A stretch of DNA of 64,000 nucleotides from Streptomyces sp. NRRL F-6676 (GTDB taxonomy: Bacteria; Actinomycetota; Actinomycetes; Streptomycetales; Streptomycetaceae), in assembly GCF_000725625.1 (NCBI RefSeq), contig NZ_JOHS01000018.1, forward strand, positions 1-64,000, written 5' to 3'. The notes beneath the pieces are model-generated. The model ran no database searches. It was not told the DNA's origin and was given only the letters and a program-made list of their open reading frames with translations. The translations under genes and the position numbers were made by a program. Below, one piece after another: positions 8,802 through 17,332 of the stretch (its first letter is position 1; each line of letters starts with the position of its first letter).

Positions 8802-9999
8802 GGGGCCCCTCCCGCCGCGTGACCGGCCTCGACAGCCGGCGGTACCCGAGGAGACCGACCGCCACCGCGACGGCCCCGGAGACCACCGGGACCCCGTACC
8901 CGGCACGGGCCCCGGAGGCGTCGATCACCCACCCGGACACCGAGGAGCCGAGCGCGACGCCGACCGCGAGCCCGGTGCTCACCCAGGTCATGCCCTCGGT
9001 CAGTTTCGCGCGGGGTACGTGCTGCTCGATCAGGGCCATCGTCGTGATCATCGTGGGTGCGACGGACAGGCCCGCAACGAACAGCGCCACGGCCAGAGAC
9101 GGCAGGTTTCCGACCAGTAGGAATGGGATCATACTCACGGCCATGGCGCAGATGCCCAGGAACCAGCGGCGTTCCGGCGCCCCGGCGAAGCGGATCAGTC
9201 CGAACAGGAGTCCGGCGGCACAGGAGCCTGCCGCATAGACGGCGAGGACGACGCTCGCGGCCCCCTTGTGCCCCCGCTCGTCGGCGAAGGCGACGGTGAC
9301 CACGTCGACCGCGCCGAAGATCGCCCCGGTCGCCGCGAACGTGCCGACCAGCACCTGAAGGCCCGGCGCGCGCAGGGCCGTGCCGCCGCCGTGGTGCGCG
9401 CGCGGATGCGGCGCCGGTTCGGTGGCGCGCTGGGAGGTCAGCCAGAGGACGCCGGCCGCGAGGAAGCACGCGGCCAGCAGCGGCCCCGCCTCGGGGAACC
9501 ACCGGGTGGACAGGCCGATCGAGAGGATCGGACCGAAGATGAAGCACACCTCGTCGATGACCGACTCGAACGAGTACGCGGTGTGCAGTTGGGGAGTGCC
9601 CCGGTAGAGCGCCGCCCAGCGCGCCCTGATCATCGCGCCCAGGCTCGGCACGGCGCCGATCCCGGCCGCGCACACGAACAGCACCCAGTCCGGCCACCCG
9701 TGGTGCGCGGCCAGCAGCAGCCCGGTCGCGGCGGCCAGCGCGACCAGGGTCGCCGGGCGCAGGACCCGGCGCTGTCCGTGCCGGTCGACGAGGCGCGAGA
9801 TCTGCGGTCCGAGCAGCGCGGCGGACAGCGCGAGGGTGGCCGACAGCGCCCCGGCGAGCCCGTAGCGGCCGGTGAGCTGGGAGATCATCGTCACGATGCC
9901 GATGCCCATCATCGACAGCGGCATCCGCCCGACCAGCCCGGCGGCGGAGAACGCGGCGGAGCCGGGGGCGGCGAACAGGGCGCGGTAGGGGCTGGGCAC
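8689..9999 (-). CDS. MFS transporter (drug-efflux type)
   Basis: 436 residues with about 12 predicted membrane segments, e.g. LAGALSATLALSAALLG, LVALAAATGLLLAA and VSGAVAVAVGLLGY. The short loop RLVDRHGQRR after segment 2 resembles the MFS motif A region. Proton-driven export is likely; the substrate is unknown. GTG 9999 is preceded by GGAGAG; an in-frame TTG at 10053 would add 18 residues that lack family character. The C-terminal 45 residues are very rich in His/Glu/Arg and lie in the stretch that overlaps the oxidase gene. Confidence 0.8.
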   Translation of the reverse strand: MPSPYRALFAAPGSAAFSAAGLVGRMPLSMMGIGIVTMISQLTGRYGLAGALSATLALSAALLGPQISRLVDRHGQRRVLRPATLVALAAATGLLLAAHHGWPDWVLFVCAAGIGAVPSLGAMIRARWAALYRGTPQLHTAYSFESVIDEVCFIFGPILSIGLSTRWFPEAGPLLAACFLAAGVLWLTSQRATEPAPHPRAHHGGGTALRAPGLQVLVGTFAATGAIFGAVDVVTVAFADERGHKGAASVVLAVYAAGSCAAGLLFGLIRFAGAPERRWFLGICAMAVSMIPFLLVGNLPSLAVALFVAGLSVAPTMITTMALIEQHVPRAKLTEGMTWVSTGLAVGVALGSSVSGWVIDASGARAGYGVPVVSGAVAVAVGLLGYRRLSRPVTRREGPHEHHSEREERHGERRHGERPEEGRPGRHRDGEDRPVA

Positions 10000-10017
10000 G
10001 GGCTCTCCGGAAATGCG

Positions 10018-10047
10018 GTAAGGCGCGAAGCGCGGAACACGCCTTAC
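10018..10047. promoter_or_regulatory. Inverted repeat between MFS and ferrochelatase genes
   Basis: GTAAGGCG (10018-10025) and CGCCTTAC (10040-10047) form an 8-bp inverted repeat about 20 bp upstream of the MFS start and 130 bp upstream of hemH on the other strand. It could be an operator for the transporter or a 5'-leader hairpin. No known consensus was recognised. Confidence 0.35.
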
Positions 10048-10175
10048 GACCAAGGTCTCCCCAATGTACGCGTGTCACCGGCCTGCGGTAACCCCGATTT
10101 CCGGGGCTCCGGCAGGGGGCCGGGGGACGCTGCCCCCACGGGCCCGCGCGATCCCCCCGTGGGAGGATCGAGGGC

Positions 10176-11303
10176 ATGCCCGACGTACTCGATCCCACCC
10201 CCTACGACGCCCTGCTGCTCCTGTCGTTCGGCGGCCCCGAAGGCCCGGACGACGTCGTCCCGTTCCTGGAGAACGTGACCCGTGGCCGCGGCATCCCCAC
10301 GGAGCGCCTCAAGGAGGTGGGGCAGCACTACTTCCTGTTCGGTGGCGTGAGCCCCATCAACGCCCAGAACCGCGCCCTCCTCGACGCCCTCCGCGAGGAC
10401 TTCGCCGGGCACGGGCTCGACCTGCCCGTCTACTGGGGCAACCGCAACTGGGCGCCCTATCTGACGGACACCCTGCGCGAGATGGTCGCCGACGGCCGCC
10501 GCCGCATCCTGGTCCTCGCCACCAGCGCCTACGCCTCGTACTCCGGCTGCCGCCAGTACCGCGAGAACCTCGCCGACGCGCTGGCCACGCTGGAGGGGGA
10601 GGGGCTCGAACTGCCGAGGGTCGACAAGCTGCGGCACTACTTCAACCACCCCGGCTTCGTCGAACCCATGATCGAGGGCGTCCTGGAGTCGCTGGCAGAC
10701 CTCCCCGAGGACGTGCGCGATGGTGCCCACCTCGCGTTCTGCACGCACTCCATCCCCGTCACGGCCGCCGACACCTCGGGCCCCGCCGAGCGGCACGGGG
10801 AGGGCGGCGCGTACGTGCGCCAGCACCTGGACGTCGCCCAGTTGATCGCCGACGCCGTACGGAAGCGGACCGGCGTCGACCACCCGTGGCGGCTGGTCTA
10901 CCAGTCGCGTTCCGGCGCCCCGCACATCCCGTGGCTGGAGCCCGACATCTGCGACCACCTGGAGGAACTGCACGGCAAGGGCGTGCCCGCCGTCGTGATG
11001 GCGCCCATCGGGTTCGTGTCGGACCACATGGAGGTCCTCTACGACCTCGACACCGAGGCCACGGCCAAGGCGGCGGAGCTGGGCCTGCCGGTGCGCCGGT
11101 CCGCCACCGTCGGCGCCGACCCGCGCTTCGCCGCCGCCGTGCGGGACCTGGTGACGGAGCGTGCCGCCGCCGAGCGCGGGCAGAAGGTCTCCCCGTGCGC
11201 CCTCGGCGCGCTCGGCGCGAGCCACGACGTCTGCCCGGTGGGCTGCTGCCCCGCCCGTGCCCCCAAGCCCGCCGCCGCGGGCGCCGACAGCCCCTACGCG
11301 TGA
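10176..11303 (+). CDS. hemH: Ferrochelatase (coproporphyrin ferrochelatase type)
   Basis: 375 residues; inserts Fe2+ into a porphyrin. In actinobacteria the substrate is coproporphyrin III (known for the family, often renamed CpfC). The N terminus [20 protein letters not shown] and the metal-site region [15 protein letters not shown] are diagnostic, as is [16 protein letters not shown]. The C terminus is Cys-rich ([18 protein letters not shown]), consistent with the [2Fe-2S] cluster known in several actinobacterial homologues. GGGAGG precedes ATG 10176. The inositol-phosphatase gene follows 8 bp after the stop and is probably cotranscribed. Confidence 0.92.
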   Translation: MPDVLDPTPYDALLLLSFGGPEGPDDVVPFLENVTRGRGIPTERLKEVGQHYFLFGGVSPINAQNRALLDALREDFAGHGLDLPVYWGNRNWAPYLTDTLREMVADGRRRILVLATSAYASYSGCRQYRENLADALATLEGEGLELPRVDKLRHYFNHPGFVEPMIEGVLESLADLPEDVRDGAHLAFCTHSIPVTAADTSGPAERHGEGGAYVRQHLDVAQLIADAVRKRTGVDHPWRLVYQSRSGAPHIPWLEPDICDHLEELHGKGVPAVVMAPIGFVSDHMEVLYDLDTEATAKAAELGLPVRRSATVGADPRFAAAVRDLVTERAAAERGQKVSPCALGALGASHDVCPVGCCPARAPKPAAAGADSPYA

Positions 11304-11311
11304 GGAGCGGT

Positions 11312-12124
11312 GTGAACCAGCCGGAACAAGGTGCGCTCAAGACCGAACTGCTGCGGATCGCGCTCGACGCGGCCGACCGCGCGGGCACCTTCCTGCGGGA
11401 CGGCCGGCCCGACGACCTCGGGGTGGCCGCGACCAAGTCCAGCGCGGTCGACGTCGTCACCGAGATGGACATCGCCTCCGAGAAACTGATCACCGGGCTG
11501 CTGGCCGAGGCCCGGCCCGACGACGGCGTGCTCGGCGAGGAGGGCGCCAGCGTCGAGGGCACCAGCGGGGTGCGGTGGGTGATCGATCCCCTCGACGGCA
11601 CCGTCAACTACCTGTACGGGCTGCCCAGCTGGGCGGTGTCCATCGCCGCCCGGGTGGACGGCGAGACCGTGGTGGGCGTCGTGTTCGCGCCGATGCGCGG
11701 CGAGACGTACCGCGCGGTCCTGGGGGAGGGCGCGTACGTCAATGACCGCCCCGCGCGCGTGCGGCCCGCCCCGGTGTTCGGGCAGGCGCTCGTCGGGACC
11801 GGGTTCGGCTACCTCGCCGAGCGCCGCGCCCGGCAGGCCGAGGTGATCCGGCACCTGGTGCCCGAGGTGCGGGACATCCGGCGCGGGGGCTCGGCCGCGA
11901 TCGACCTGTGCGACGTGGCGGTGGGTCGGCTCGACGCGTACTACGAGCGCGGGCTGCACCCCTGGGACTACGCGGCGGGCGACCTGATCGCCCGGGAGGC
12001 GGGCGCGCTGGCCGGTGGACGCCCGGGAGAGCCCGTCTCGCCCGAGCTGACGCTCGCGGCACCCCCCGGCCTCTTCGAGCCGCTCCAGGCCCGCCTGGAG
12101 GCCCTGGGCGCCTGGCACGACTAG
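11312..12124 (+). CDS. Inositol monophosphatase family protein
   Basis: 270 residues. The three Mg-site motifs of the family are present: GEEGAS near residue 70, WVIDPLDGTVNYLYG near 90 (the IDPLDGT signature) and WDYAAGDLIAREAG near the C terminus. The family dephosphorylates inositol-1-phosphate or related sugar phosphates and 3'-phosphoadenosine compounds; the exact substrate is open. GTG 11312 follows GAGGAG, only 8 bp after the hemH stop, so the two form an operon. A hairpin follows 150 bp downstream. Confidence 0.85.
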   Translation: MNQPEQGALKTELLRIALDAADRAGTFLRDGRPDDLGVAATKSSAVDVVTEMDIASEKLITGLLAEARPDDGVLGEEGASVEGTSGVRWVIDPLDGTVNYLYGLPSWAVSIAARVDGETVVGVVFAPMRGETYRAVLGEGAYVNDRPARVRPAPVFGQALVGTGFGYLAERRARQAEVIRHLVPEVRDIRRGGSAAIDLCDVAVGRLDAYYERGLHPWDYAAGDLIAREAGALAGGRPGEPVSPELTLAAPPGLFEPLQARLEALGAWHD

Positions 12125-12273
12125 GGCCTGTCGTTTGGATCAGCCCGCAGACGCGGGGTCTGGCACGCACATCTGCCGCGTTGTCGTCGGTCGCCGATTC
12201 CCCCAAGCTCTCAACTTCGTTGGCTTCTGACAGATCCTCGCGGCGGCATCCCGCCGAGGGAAGAGACATGCGA
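12125..12273. other. Intergenic segment, possible remnant of a dispersed repeat
   Basis: The sequence beginning GGGCCTGTCGTTTGGATCA right after the stop looks like a motif I recall seeing repeatedly in Streptomyces intergenic regions and near transposase genes. The segment has no gene. A self-comparison of the whole genome would show whether it is dispersed. Confidence 0.3.
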
Positions 12274-12305
12274 CGGGGCCCCGGTCTGGATCCACCGGGG
12301 CCCCG
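12274..12305. terminator. Bidirectional hairpin terminator
   Basis: Perfect 11-bp stem (12274-12284 with 12295-12305) around a 10-nt loop that is itself partly self-complementary. It lies between the inositol-phosphatase gene and the convergent small gene at 12394-12558. Confidence 0.75.
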
Positions 12306-12393
12306 CTTCTCATGACGTACGCAAGATGATGAGACGGCGTACGAGCGCCGCGGGCATGCCGTCCGCACGCCGAACGCGTCGGTCAGCCGCGGG

Positions 12394-12558
12394 TCACGCG
12401 CTGACCTCGACGCCGTGCTCGGCGGCCAGACGACGCAGATCGTCGAGTTCCGACTCCTCGACCTCCGCGAGGAAGTCGTCGCCGGTCTCGCGCGCCCGCG
12501 TCAGGTCGGACTCGGTCGTCCTTATGCGCTGCAGAAGTCCTGCGGTGAATGCGTCCAT
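12394..12558 (-). CDS. Small conserved Streptomyces protein, 54 aa
   Basis: Starts MDAFTAGLLQRIRTTESDLT and is mostly charged, with a heptad-like pattern (ARETGDDFLAEVEESELDDL) that suggests a short helical hairpin or coiled coil. ATG 12558 is preceded by GAGGGGG at about 8 nt. I recall similar short unannotated proteins next to cutRS in other streptomycetes. Function unknown; no membrane segment, no Cys. Confidence 0.6.
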   Translation of the reverse strand: MDAFTAGLLQRIRTTESDLTRARETGDDFLAEVEESELDDLRRLAAEHGVEVSA

Positions 12559-13003
12559 GCTTGCGCCCCCTCGTCCTGGGTCGTGGGTCGGTGGCACGGG
12601 GGTGTGCCATTCGGAAGGGACGATCACGGCTCCTGCGGATGCCCGGCGCTGACCGCCGGGCGGCGACGGTGCCGGACACCCGCGTCCGCTCTGCGCAAAG
12701 CGGTCGCCGGCCCGCCACACGGGGGTGGCGTGCCCAAGCAGAGCGTGATCGCGGGGTGTAAAGCCGTCCTCCCCATGCCGCGTCGCGCGGAAACCTCGGT
12801 GGGAGAAGAAATTCCGTGGGCCCCGGGATCCACGGGAGGTCCTCCCGTGCGCACGGGGTGCGCCCCGCACGGTCCGCTCAGCCGCCTTACAGCCGACTTA
12901 TGGCCGAAAAGGGCAGGATGGAGACCTCACTCCACGACAGACCCCTGCCCGCGTGCGCCCTCCCGGGGTGCCGCGCGGACCGGACGAAGGAAGGACAAGC
13001 GAC
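12559..13003. promoter_or_regulatory. Divergent region upstream of cutR with a short hairpin
   Basis: 445 bp between the small gene and cutR. CACGGGAG (12831-12838) and CTCCCGTG (12842-12849) form a perfect 8-bp stem with a 3-nt loop. It could be a leader hairpin or operator of cutRS. Several open frames cross the region but none shows family similarity. No clear promoter hexamers. Confidence 0.35.
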
Positions 13004-13657
13004 GTGCGCGTACTCGTCGTCGAGGACGAGCAGCTGCTCGCCGATGCGGTGGCCACCGGACTGCGCCGGGAGGCCATGGCCGTCGACGTCGTGTACGACG
13101 GTGCGGCCGCCCTGGAGCGCATCGGCGTCAACGACTACGACGTGGTCGTCCTCGACCGTGACCTCCCGCTGGTCCACGGCGACGACGTCTGCCGCCGGAT
13201 CGTCGAGCTCGGCATGCCCACGCGTGTGCTGATGCTCACGGCCTCCGGCGACGTCAGCGACCGCGTCGAGGGTTTGGAGATCGGCGCCGACGACTATCTG
13301 CCCAAGCCGTTCGCGTTCAGCGAGCTCATCGCGCGCGTGCGTGCGCTCGGCCGGCGCACCAGCGTGCCGCTGCCGCCCGTCCTGGAGCGCGCCGGTATCA
13401 AGCTCGACCCCAACCGCCGCGAGGTCTTCCGGGACGGCCGGGAGGTGCAGCTCGCCCCCAAGGAGTTCGCGGTCCTGGAGGTGCTGATGCGCAGCGAGGG
13501 CGCCGTCGTCTCCGCCGAGCAGCTCCTGGAGAAGGCCTGGGACGAGAACACCGACCCCTTCACCAACGTCGTCCGGGTGACCGTCATGACCCTGCGCCGC
13601 AAGCTCGGCGAGCCCCCGGTGATCGTCACCGTGCCCGGCTCCGGCTACCGGATCTGA
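13004..13657 (+). CDS. cutR: Response regulator CutR (OmpR family)
   Basis: 217 residues. Receiver domain 1-115 with acidic pocket E7/D8, phospho-acceptor Asp51 (VVLDRDLPL) and conserved Lys in LPKPF; winged-helix DNA-binding domain from about 125, ending VTVPGSGYRI. The sequence matches CutR of S. lividans/S. coelicolor almost throughout as I remember it. CutRS affects secondary metabolism and, in recent work, secretion stress. GTG 13004 follows AAGGA at 8 nt; the upstream in-frame start lacks similarity. The kinase gene begins 5 bp after the stop. Confidence 0.9.
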   Translation: MRVLVVEDEQLLADAVATGLRREAMAVDVVYDGAAALERIGVNDYDVVVLDRDLPLVHGDDVCRRIVELGMPTRVLMLTASGDVSDRVEGLEIGADDYLPKPFAFSELIARVRALGRRTSVPLPPVLERAGIKLDPNRREVFRDGREVQLAPKEFAVLEVLMRSEGAVVSAEQLLEKAWDENTDPFTNVVRVTVMTLRRKLGEPPVIVTVPGSGYRI

Positions 13658-13662
13658 TCCCC

Positions 13663-14907
13663 GTGGCCGCGACACCGGCGCCCCCCTCGGCGCCCCCGAA
13701 GCCCACCTGGGACCCGCGCAGACCGGAACCGCCCTTCCCCTGGCTGCGCCCGACCATCCGCATACGGCTCACGCTGCTCTACGGCGGCATGTTCCTGATC
13801 GCCGGCATCCTGTTGTTGTCGATCATCTACCTGCTCGCCGCGCAGGCGCTGCGCACCGGCAGCGAACCGCTGTTCAAGATCGTCGAGTTCAACGACCTCA
13901 AGGTCACGAGCAACGACTGCCCCGGCGTCAACAACAAGCTCTCGCTGACCGAGTTCAACGACGCGATCAGCGCGTGCACCGACCACCAGCGCCAGGTGGC
14001 CCTGGACCACCTGCTCAGCCGCTCGCTGCTCGCCCTGCTCGGCCTCGCCGTGATCGCGTTCGCGTTCGGCTACGCGATGGCGGGCCGCGTGCTGTCGCCG
14101 CTCGGCCGGATCACGCGCACCGCGCGCGCGGTGGCCGGTTCGGACCTCTCCCGGCGTATCGAGCTGGACGGCCCGGACGACGAGCTCAAGGAGCTGGCCG
14201 ACACCTTCGACGACATGCTGGAACGGCTGCAACGGGCCTTCACCGCCCAGCAGCGCTTCGTCGGCAACGCCTCGCACGAGCTGAGAACACCCCTGGCGAT
14301 CAACCGCACGCTCCTGGAGGTCCACCTCTCGGACCCGGGCGCCCCGGTGGAGCTCCAGCAGCTCGGCAAGACCCTGCTGGCCACCAACGAGCGCAGCGAG
14401 CAGCTCGTGGAGGGCCTGCTGCTGCTCGCCCGCAGCGACAACCAGATCGTCGAACGCAAACCCGTCGACCTCGCCGAGGTCGCCGCCCAGGCCATCGACC
14501 AGGTGCACGCCGAGGCCGAGGCCAAGGGCGTGGAGATCCGCAGCACCTGCGCGCCCGCGGTGGTCCAGGGCAACGGCGTCCTGCTGGAGCGGATCGCCCT
14601 GAACCTGGTCCAGAACGCCGCGCGCTACAACGTGCCCGAAGGAGGCTGGGTGGAGGTCACCACCGAGGTGCAGCACGGGCAGGCGGTCCTGGTGGTCGCC
14701 AACACGGGCCCCGTGGTGCCGGCCTACGAGATCGACAACCTCTTCGAGCCCTTCAGACGGCTGCGTACCGAACGCACGGGCAGCGACAAGGGGGTGGGGC
14801 TCGGGCTGTCCATCGTGCGCTCGGTGGCCAGAGCGCACGGCGGGCACATCTCCGCCCGGCCCCGGGAGGGCGGTGGTCTCGTGATGCGCGTCACCCTGCC
14901 GATCTGA
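13663..14907 (+). CDS. cutS: Sensor histidine kinase CutS
   Basis: 414 residues. Pro-rich cytoplasmic start, membrane segment about 37-60, short extracytoplasmic loop 61-115, second membrane segment about 118-140, HAMP to about 195, HisKA with GNASHELRTP (phospho-His205), then HATPase with the N-box NLVQNAARYN and the G-box GVGLGLS. The outer loop holds exactly two Cys, 86 and 105, which could form a disulfide and so sense the redox or folding state outside the membrane, in line with published ideas on CutS. It forms an operon with cutR. Confidence 0.9.
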   Translation: MAATPAPPSAPPKPTWDPRRPEPPFPWLRPTIRIRLTLLYGGMFLIAGILLLSIIYLLAAQALRTGSEPLFKIVEFNDLKVTSNDCPGVNNKLSLTEFNDAISACTDHQRQVALDHLLSRSLLALLGLAVIAFAFGYAMAGRVLSPLGRITRTARAVAGSDLSRRIELDGPDDELKELADTFDDMLERLQRAFTAQQRFVGNASHELRTPLAINRTLLEVHLSDPGAPVELQQLGKTLLATNERSEQLVEGLLLLARSDNQIVERKPVDLAEVAAQAIDQVHAEAEAKGVEIRSTCAPAVVQGNGVLLERIALNLVQNAARYNVPEGGWVEVTTEVQHGQAVLVVANTGPVVPAYEIDNLFEPFRRLRTERTGSDKGVGLGLSIVRSVARAHGGHISARPREGGGLVMRVTLPI

Positions 14908-14990
14908 CATCATGTCGCCGCTCGCACGGCCGGACCGGAAAATGTTCGCTTTGGGCGTAATTTCCGAACCGGTCATCCGGTGGTCACATG

Positions 14991-15004
14991 TGTGATCGAT
15001 CACA
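14991..15004. promoter_or_regulatory. 14-bp perfect palindrome TGTGATCGATCACA
   Basis: A perfect palindrome 84 bp after cutS and about 310 bp upstream of the DUF4193 gene. The half-sites TGTGA/TCACA match those of the Crp/Fnr family but with a 4-bp rather than 6-bp centre. It may bind a dimeric regulator. Confidence 0.45.
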
Positions 15005-15056
15005 GGAGAACTTTTCCGGCCGTCTACGCTGCGTGATCATTTGGGCGCCGACAAAG

Positions 15057-15078
15057 CCGGAAAATCCGGGTTTTCCGG
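15057..15078 (+). terminator. Hairpin downstream of cutS
   Basis: Perfect 8-bp stem CCGGAAAA/TTTTCCGG around a 6-nt loop, 150 bp after the cutS stop. The remaining intergenic DNA to 15311 also holds GGACCGT-GT-ACGGTCC at 15130-15145 and the palindrome CCGCCTCGAGGCGG at 15228-15241, possible sites controlling the DUF4193 gene. Confidence 0.45.
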
Positions 15079-15311
15079 TGCCCGGATCACGGGAAGTACA
15101 CGGTGAGACGCCTTTGAGCGGCACCGCGTGGACCGTGTACGGTCCGGTTCGCCATCCAACCCGATCACTCTTGAGGACTCCGGTTGGGTGTCGATTGAGT
15201 AACAGACCTTGATGTGAGGCAAAATCTCCGCCTCGAGGCGGGCACAAGTCCGGCCTCTCACGCGTTACGTGCGCTGGAGACACCCGCAGACACCCAGAGG
15301 GGGAGAGCGAA

Positions 15312-15608
15312 ATGGCAACCGACTACGACACCCCACGCAAGACCGACGACGATGTCGATTCCGACAGCCTGGAGGAGCTCAAGGCACGGCGGAACGACAA
15401 GTCGACCTCGGCGGTCGACGTCGACGAGTTCGAGGCCGCCGAAGGCCTGGAACTGCCCGGAGCGGACCTCTCCAATGAGGAGCTGGCCGTCCGGGTACTG
15501 CCCAAGCAGCAGGACGAGTTCACTTGCATGAGCTGCTTCCTGGTGCACCACCGCAGTCAGCTGGCCCGTGAGAAGAACGGCCAGCCGATCTGCCGCGACT
15601 GCGACTGA
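15312..15608 (+). CDS. DUF4193 family zinc-ribbon-like protein
   Basis: 98 residues. The first two thirds are acidic; the end has two CxxC pairs (CMSCFLVHHRSQLAREKNG, then CRDCD), a probable zinc ribbon recalling the end of DksA-type RNA polymerase binders, although function is not established. It is highly conserved in actinobacteria next to dut (Rv2699c in M. tuberculosis, from memory). ATG 15312 follows GAGGGGGAGA. The next gene starts 13 bp downstream. Confidence 0.85.
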   Translation: MATDYDTPRKTDDDVDSDSLEELKARRNDKSTSAVDVDEFEAAEGLELPGADLSNEELAVRVLPKQQDEFTCMSCFLVHHRSQLAREKNGQPICRDCD

Positions 15609-15621
15609 GGCGGGGTCGGCC

Positions 15622-16719
15622 GTGACCGGCTCGACCCCTCCCTGGAAGCGCCGCTTCCGCAGGAAGGCGGAGGCGGACTCGGGGCCGTACGACGGCCCTC
15701 ACGGCGTGCGTGACGATGAGCGGGGTCCCTCGGGGCCCGGAGTACCGGAACACCCGGGAGAACCCGGGGAGACCGGCACCCCGGGCGACAGGGGGGCCTC
15801 GCTCGCGTCGGACGGCACGTCCTTGGATCTTCCGGCGCCCGGGGATTCCGGGGCGCCCGCGGAATTCGCGGCGCCTGCCGAGCGTGCGGATTCCGCGGAT
15901 TCGGCTTCTGCCGCGGATTCGGAATCGAATTCGGCTCCGGCCTCGGCGGGGCCCACCGGCTTCGCGGCGCCCACGGGGTCCGCGCCGCTCGACGCCGCGT
16001 ACGCGGCCGGTGCGCTGCCCGTGCCCGCAGCCGAGGCGCCGCACGCCGCGAGGAGGCGCGGGGCCGCCGCCGTGCGGTACGTGCGTACCGGCGTCCGGGA
16101 GGGCTTCCGCAGGGGCGACAACCGGGTCCGGCTGGGACTGACCTTCCTGGCGGACCGGATCATCGACCTCGCCCCGCGCGTGCCCGTGCGCGACCTCGCC
16201 ACCCTGCGCGGACAGTTCCCGGGGCTCGGCCCCGAGGAAATCGCCGACAGACTCGTCGCCGGCGCGGCGGCCGCGACCGCGACGGTAGGTGCCGGGGTGG
16301 GTGCCGCCGCGATGATGCCGGTGCCGCCGGCCATGCCGACCGAACTGGCCGCGGAGATCACCGGCGTCGCCGCCGTCGAACTGAAGCTGATCGCCGAACT
16401 GCACGAGGTGTACGGCGTACGGCCGCCGGGGACGCTCGCGCAGCGCAGCGCGATGTACCTGCGGTCCTGGTCCGGTGAGCGGGGGATCGACGTCGCGAAG
16501 CCGGCGTCGTTGAACGCGGCGCTCGGGGGCCAGATGAAGCGGGAGTTGCGGCAGCAGATCACCAAGAGACTGGTGCGCGATCTGCCGAATCTCATTCCGT
16601 TCCTGGTGGGGGCGGCGGTGGGGGCCGCGCTCAACCGGCGCGAGACGAAGCGGCTCGCGGAGCGGGTGCGGAAGGACCTGCGGCGGGTGCGGGTTTCCTG
16701 GGACGCGCTGGAGGGGTGA
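15622..16719 (+). CDS. Conserved protein with EcsC-like C-terminal region
   Basis: 365 residues, function unknown. The first 130 residues are low-complexity Pro/Gly/Ala/Ser/Glu. The conserved part begins near AAVRYVRTGVREGFRRGDNR and contains a small-residue hydrophobic segment (AGAAAATATVGAGVGAAAMM) and, near the end, LIPFLVGAAVGAALNRRETK, a pattern seen in EcsC/DUF697-type membrane-associated proteins. GTG 15622 was chosen because the frame before it overlaps the DUF4193 gene. Downstream lies a partial copy of the palindromic element and a convergent gene. Confidence 0.6.
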   Translation: MTGSTPPWKRRFRRKAEADSGPYDGPHGVRDDERGPSGPGVPEHPGEPGETGTPGDRGASLASDGTSLDLPAPGDSGAPAEFAAPAERADSADSASAADSESNSAPASAGPTGFAAPTGSAPLDAAYAAGALPVPAAEAPHAARRRGAAAVRYVRTGVREGFRRGDNRVRLGLTFLADRIIDLAPRVPVRDLATLRGQFPGLGPEEIADRLVAGAAAATATVGAGVGAAAMMPVPPAMPTELAAEITGVAAVELKLIAELHEVYGVRPPGTLAQRSAMYLRSWSGERGIDVAKPASLNAALGGQMKRELRQQITKRLVRDLPNLIPFLVGAAVGAALNRRETKRLAERVRKDLRRVRVSWDALEG

Positions 16720-16767
16720 CCGGGGAGTTCTCGCCCCCGCCCCGGACGTGCGGGCGGGTGGGGGTTG

Positions 16768-16790
16768 CTCGCGCGGTTCCCCGCCCCCCT
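16768..16790. repeat. Half-copy of the palindromic element, convergent intergenic
   Basis: These 23 bases differ at two positions from the central arm of the element at 53441-53463. The stretch TCGCCCCCGCC near 16731 resembles its outer arm. It sits between two convergent genes (ends 16719 and 16807) and may act as a terminator. Confidence 0.5.
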
Positions 16791-16806
16791 TGGACCCGCG
16801 CCCCGT

Positions 16807-17274
16807 TCAGGGGCGCTCTTGTGTGCGCGTGGCCTTGAGGGTTGCCGCCAGGCGTTCCGGTTCCCTTGTGGACAGGTAGAGGTACGGGGTGGGGTCCTCG
16901 GGGTCTGTCACCTGGACGCGCAGGGCCGTGCGGATGTAGGCGCGCAGGAGCATGAAGGCGCGGGTGTCGGCCTTGTGGGTGCGCCAGGCCTGGGCCTCCT
17001 CCTGGTCCAGCACCTCCGCCTCGCCCAGCGCCGCAACCGGGATCCGTGCCTCGCCGGCGATCAGAGCGTCGCCGACCACGCGGATGCGCGGGGAGCCGTA
17101 CGCACTCACCACCACCGCCGAGACCGCCGTACCGCCCACCAGGCCGCCCAGCATCGGCAGCGTGCCGAAGGGGAGCAGGACCAGGGCCACCGCGATGCCC
17201 ATCAGGAGGCACATCAGCCACCAGGAGCGGGGCGCGGTGAGACGTTCTTCGTACGCGGGCGCGGAGTGCTGCAT
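16807..17274 (-). CDS. DUF3093 family membrane protein
   Basis: 155 residues. Two adjacent hydrophobic segments near residues 18-60 (WWLMCLLMGIAVALVLLPF and TLPMLGGLVGGTAVSAVVV) anchor a C-terminal soluble domain that ends in YLYLSTREPERLAATL. The family always lies next to dut in actinobacteria (Rv2698, from memory); its role is unknown. ATG 17274 has only a weak upstream site and a short distance to the divergent dut gene, so the transcript may have a very short leader. Confidence 0.8.
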   Translation of the reverse strand: MQHSAPAYEERLTAPRSWWLMCLLMGIAVALVLLPFGTLPMLGGLVGGTAVSAVVVSAYGSPRIRVVGDALIAGEARIPVAALGEAEVLDQEEAQAWRTHKADTRAFMLLRAYIRTALRVQVTDPEDPTPYLYLSTREPERLAATLKATRTQERP

Positions 17275-17332
17275 GGAGCCAAGCTTGGCACGGTGTCGGA
17301 CCGGGGCCGACGCGCGGGTAAGGTCTGCGCCT

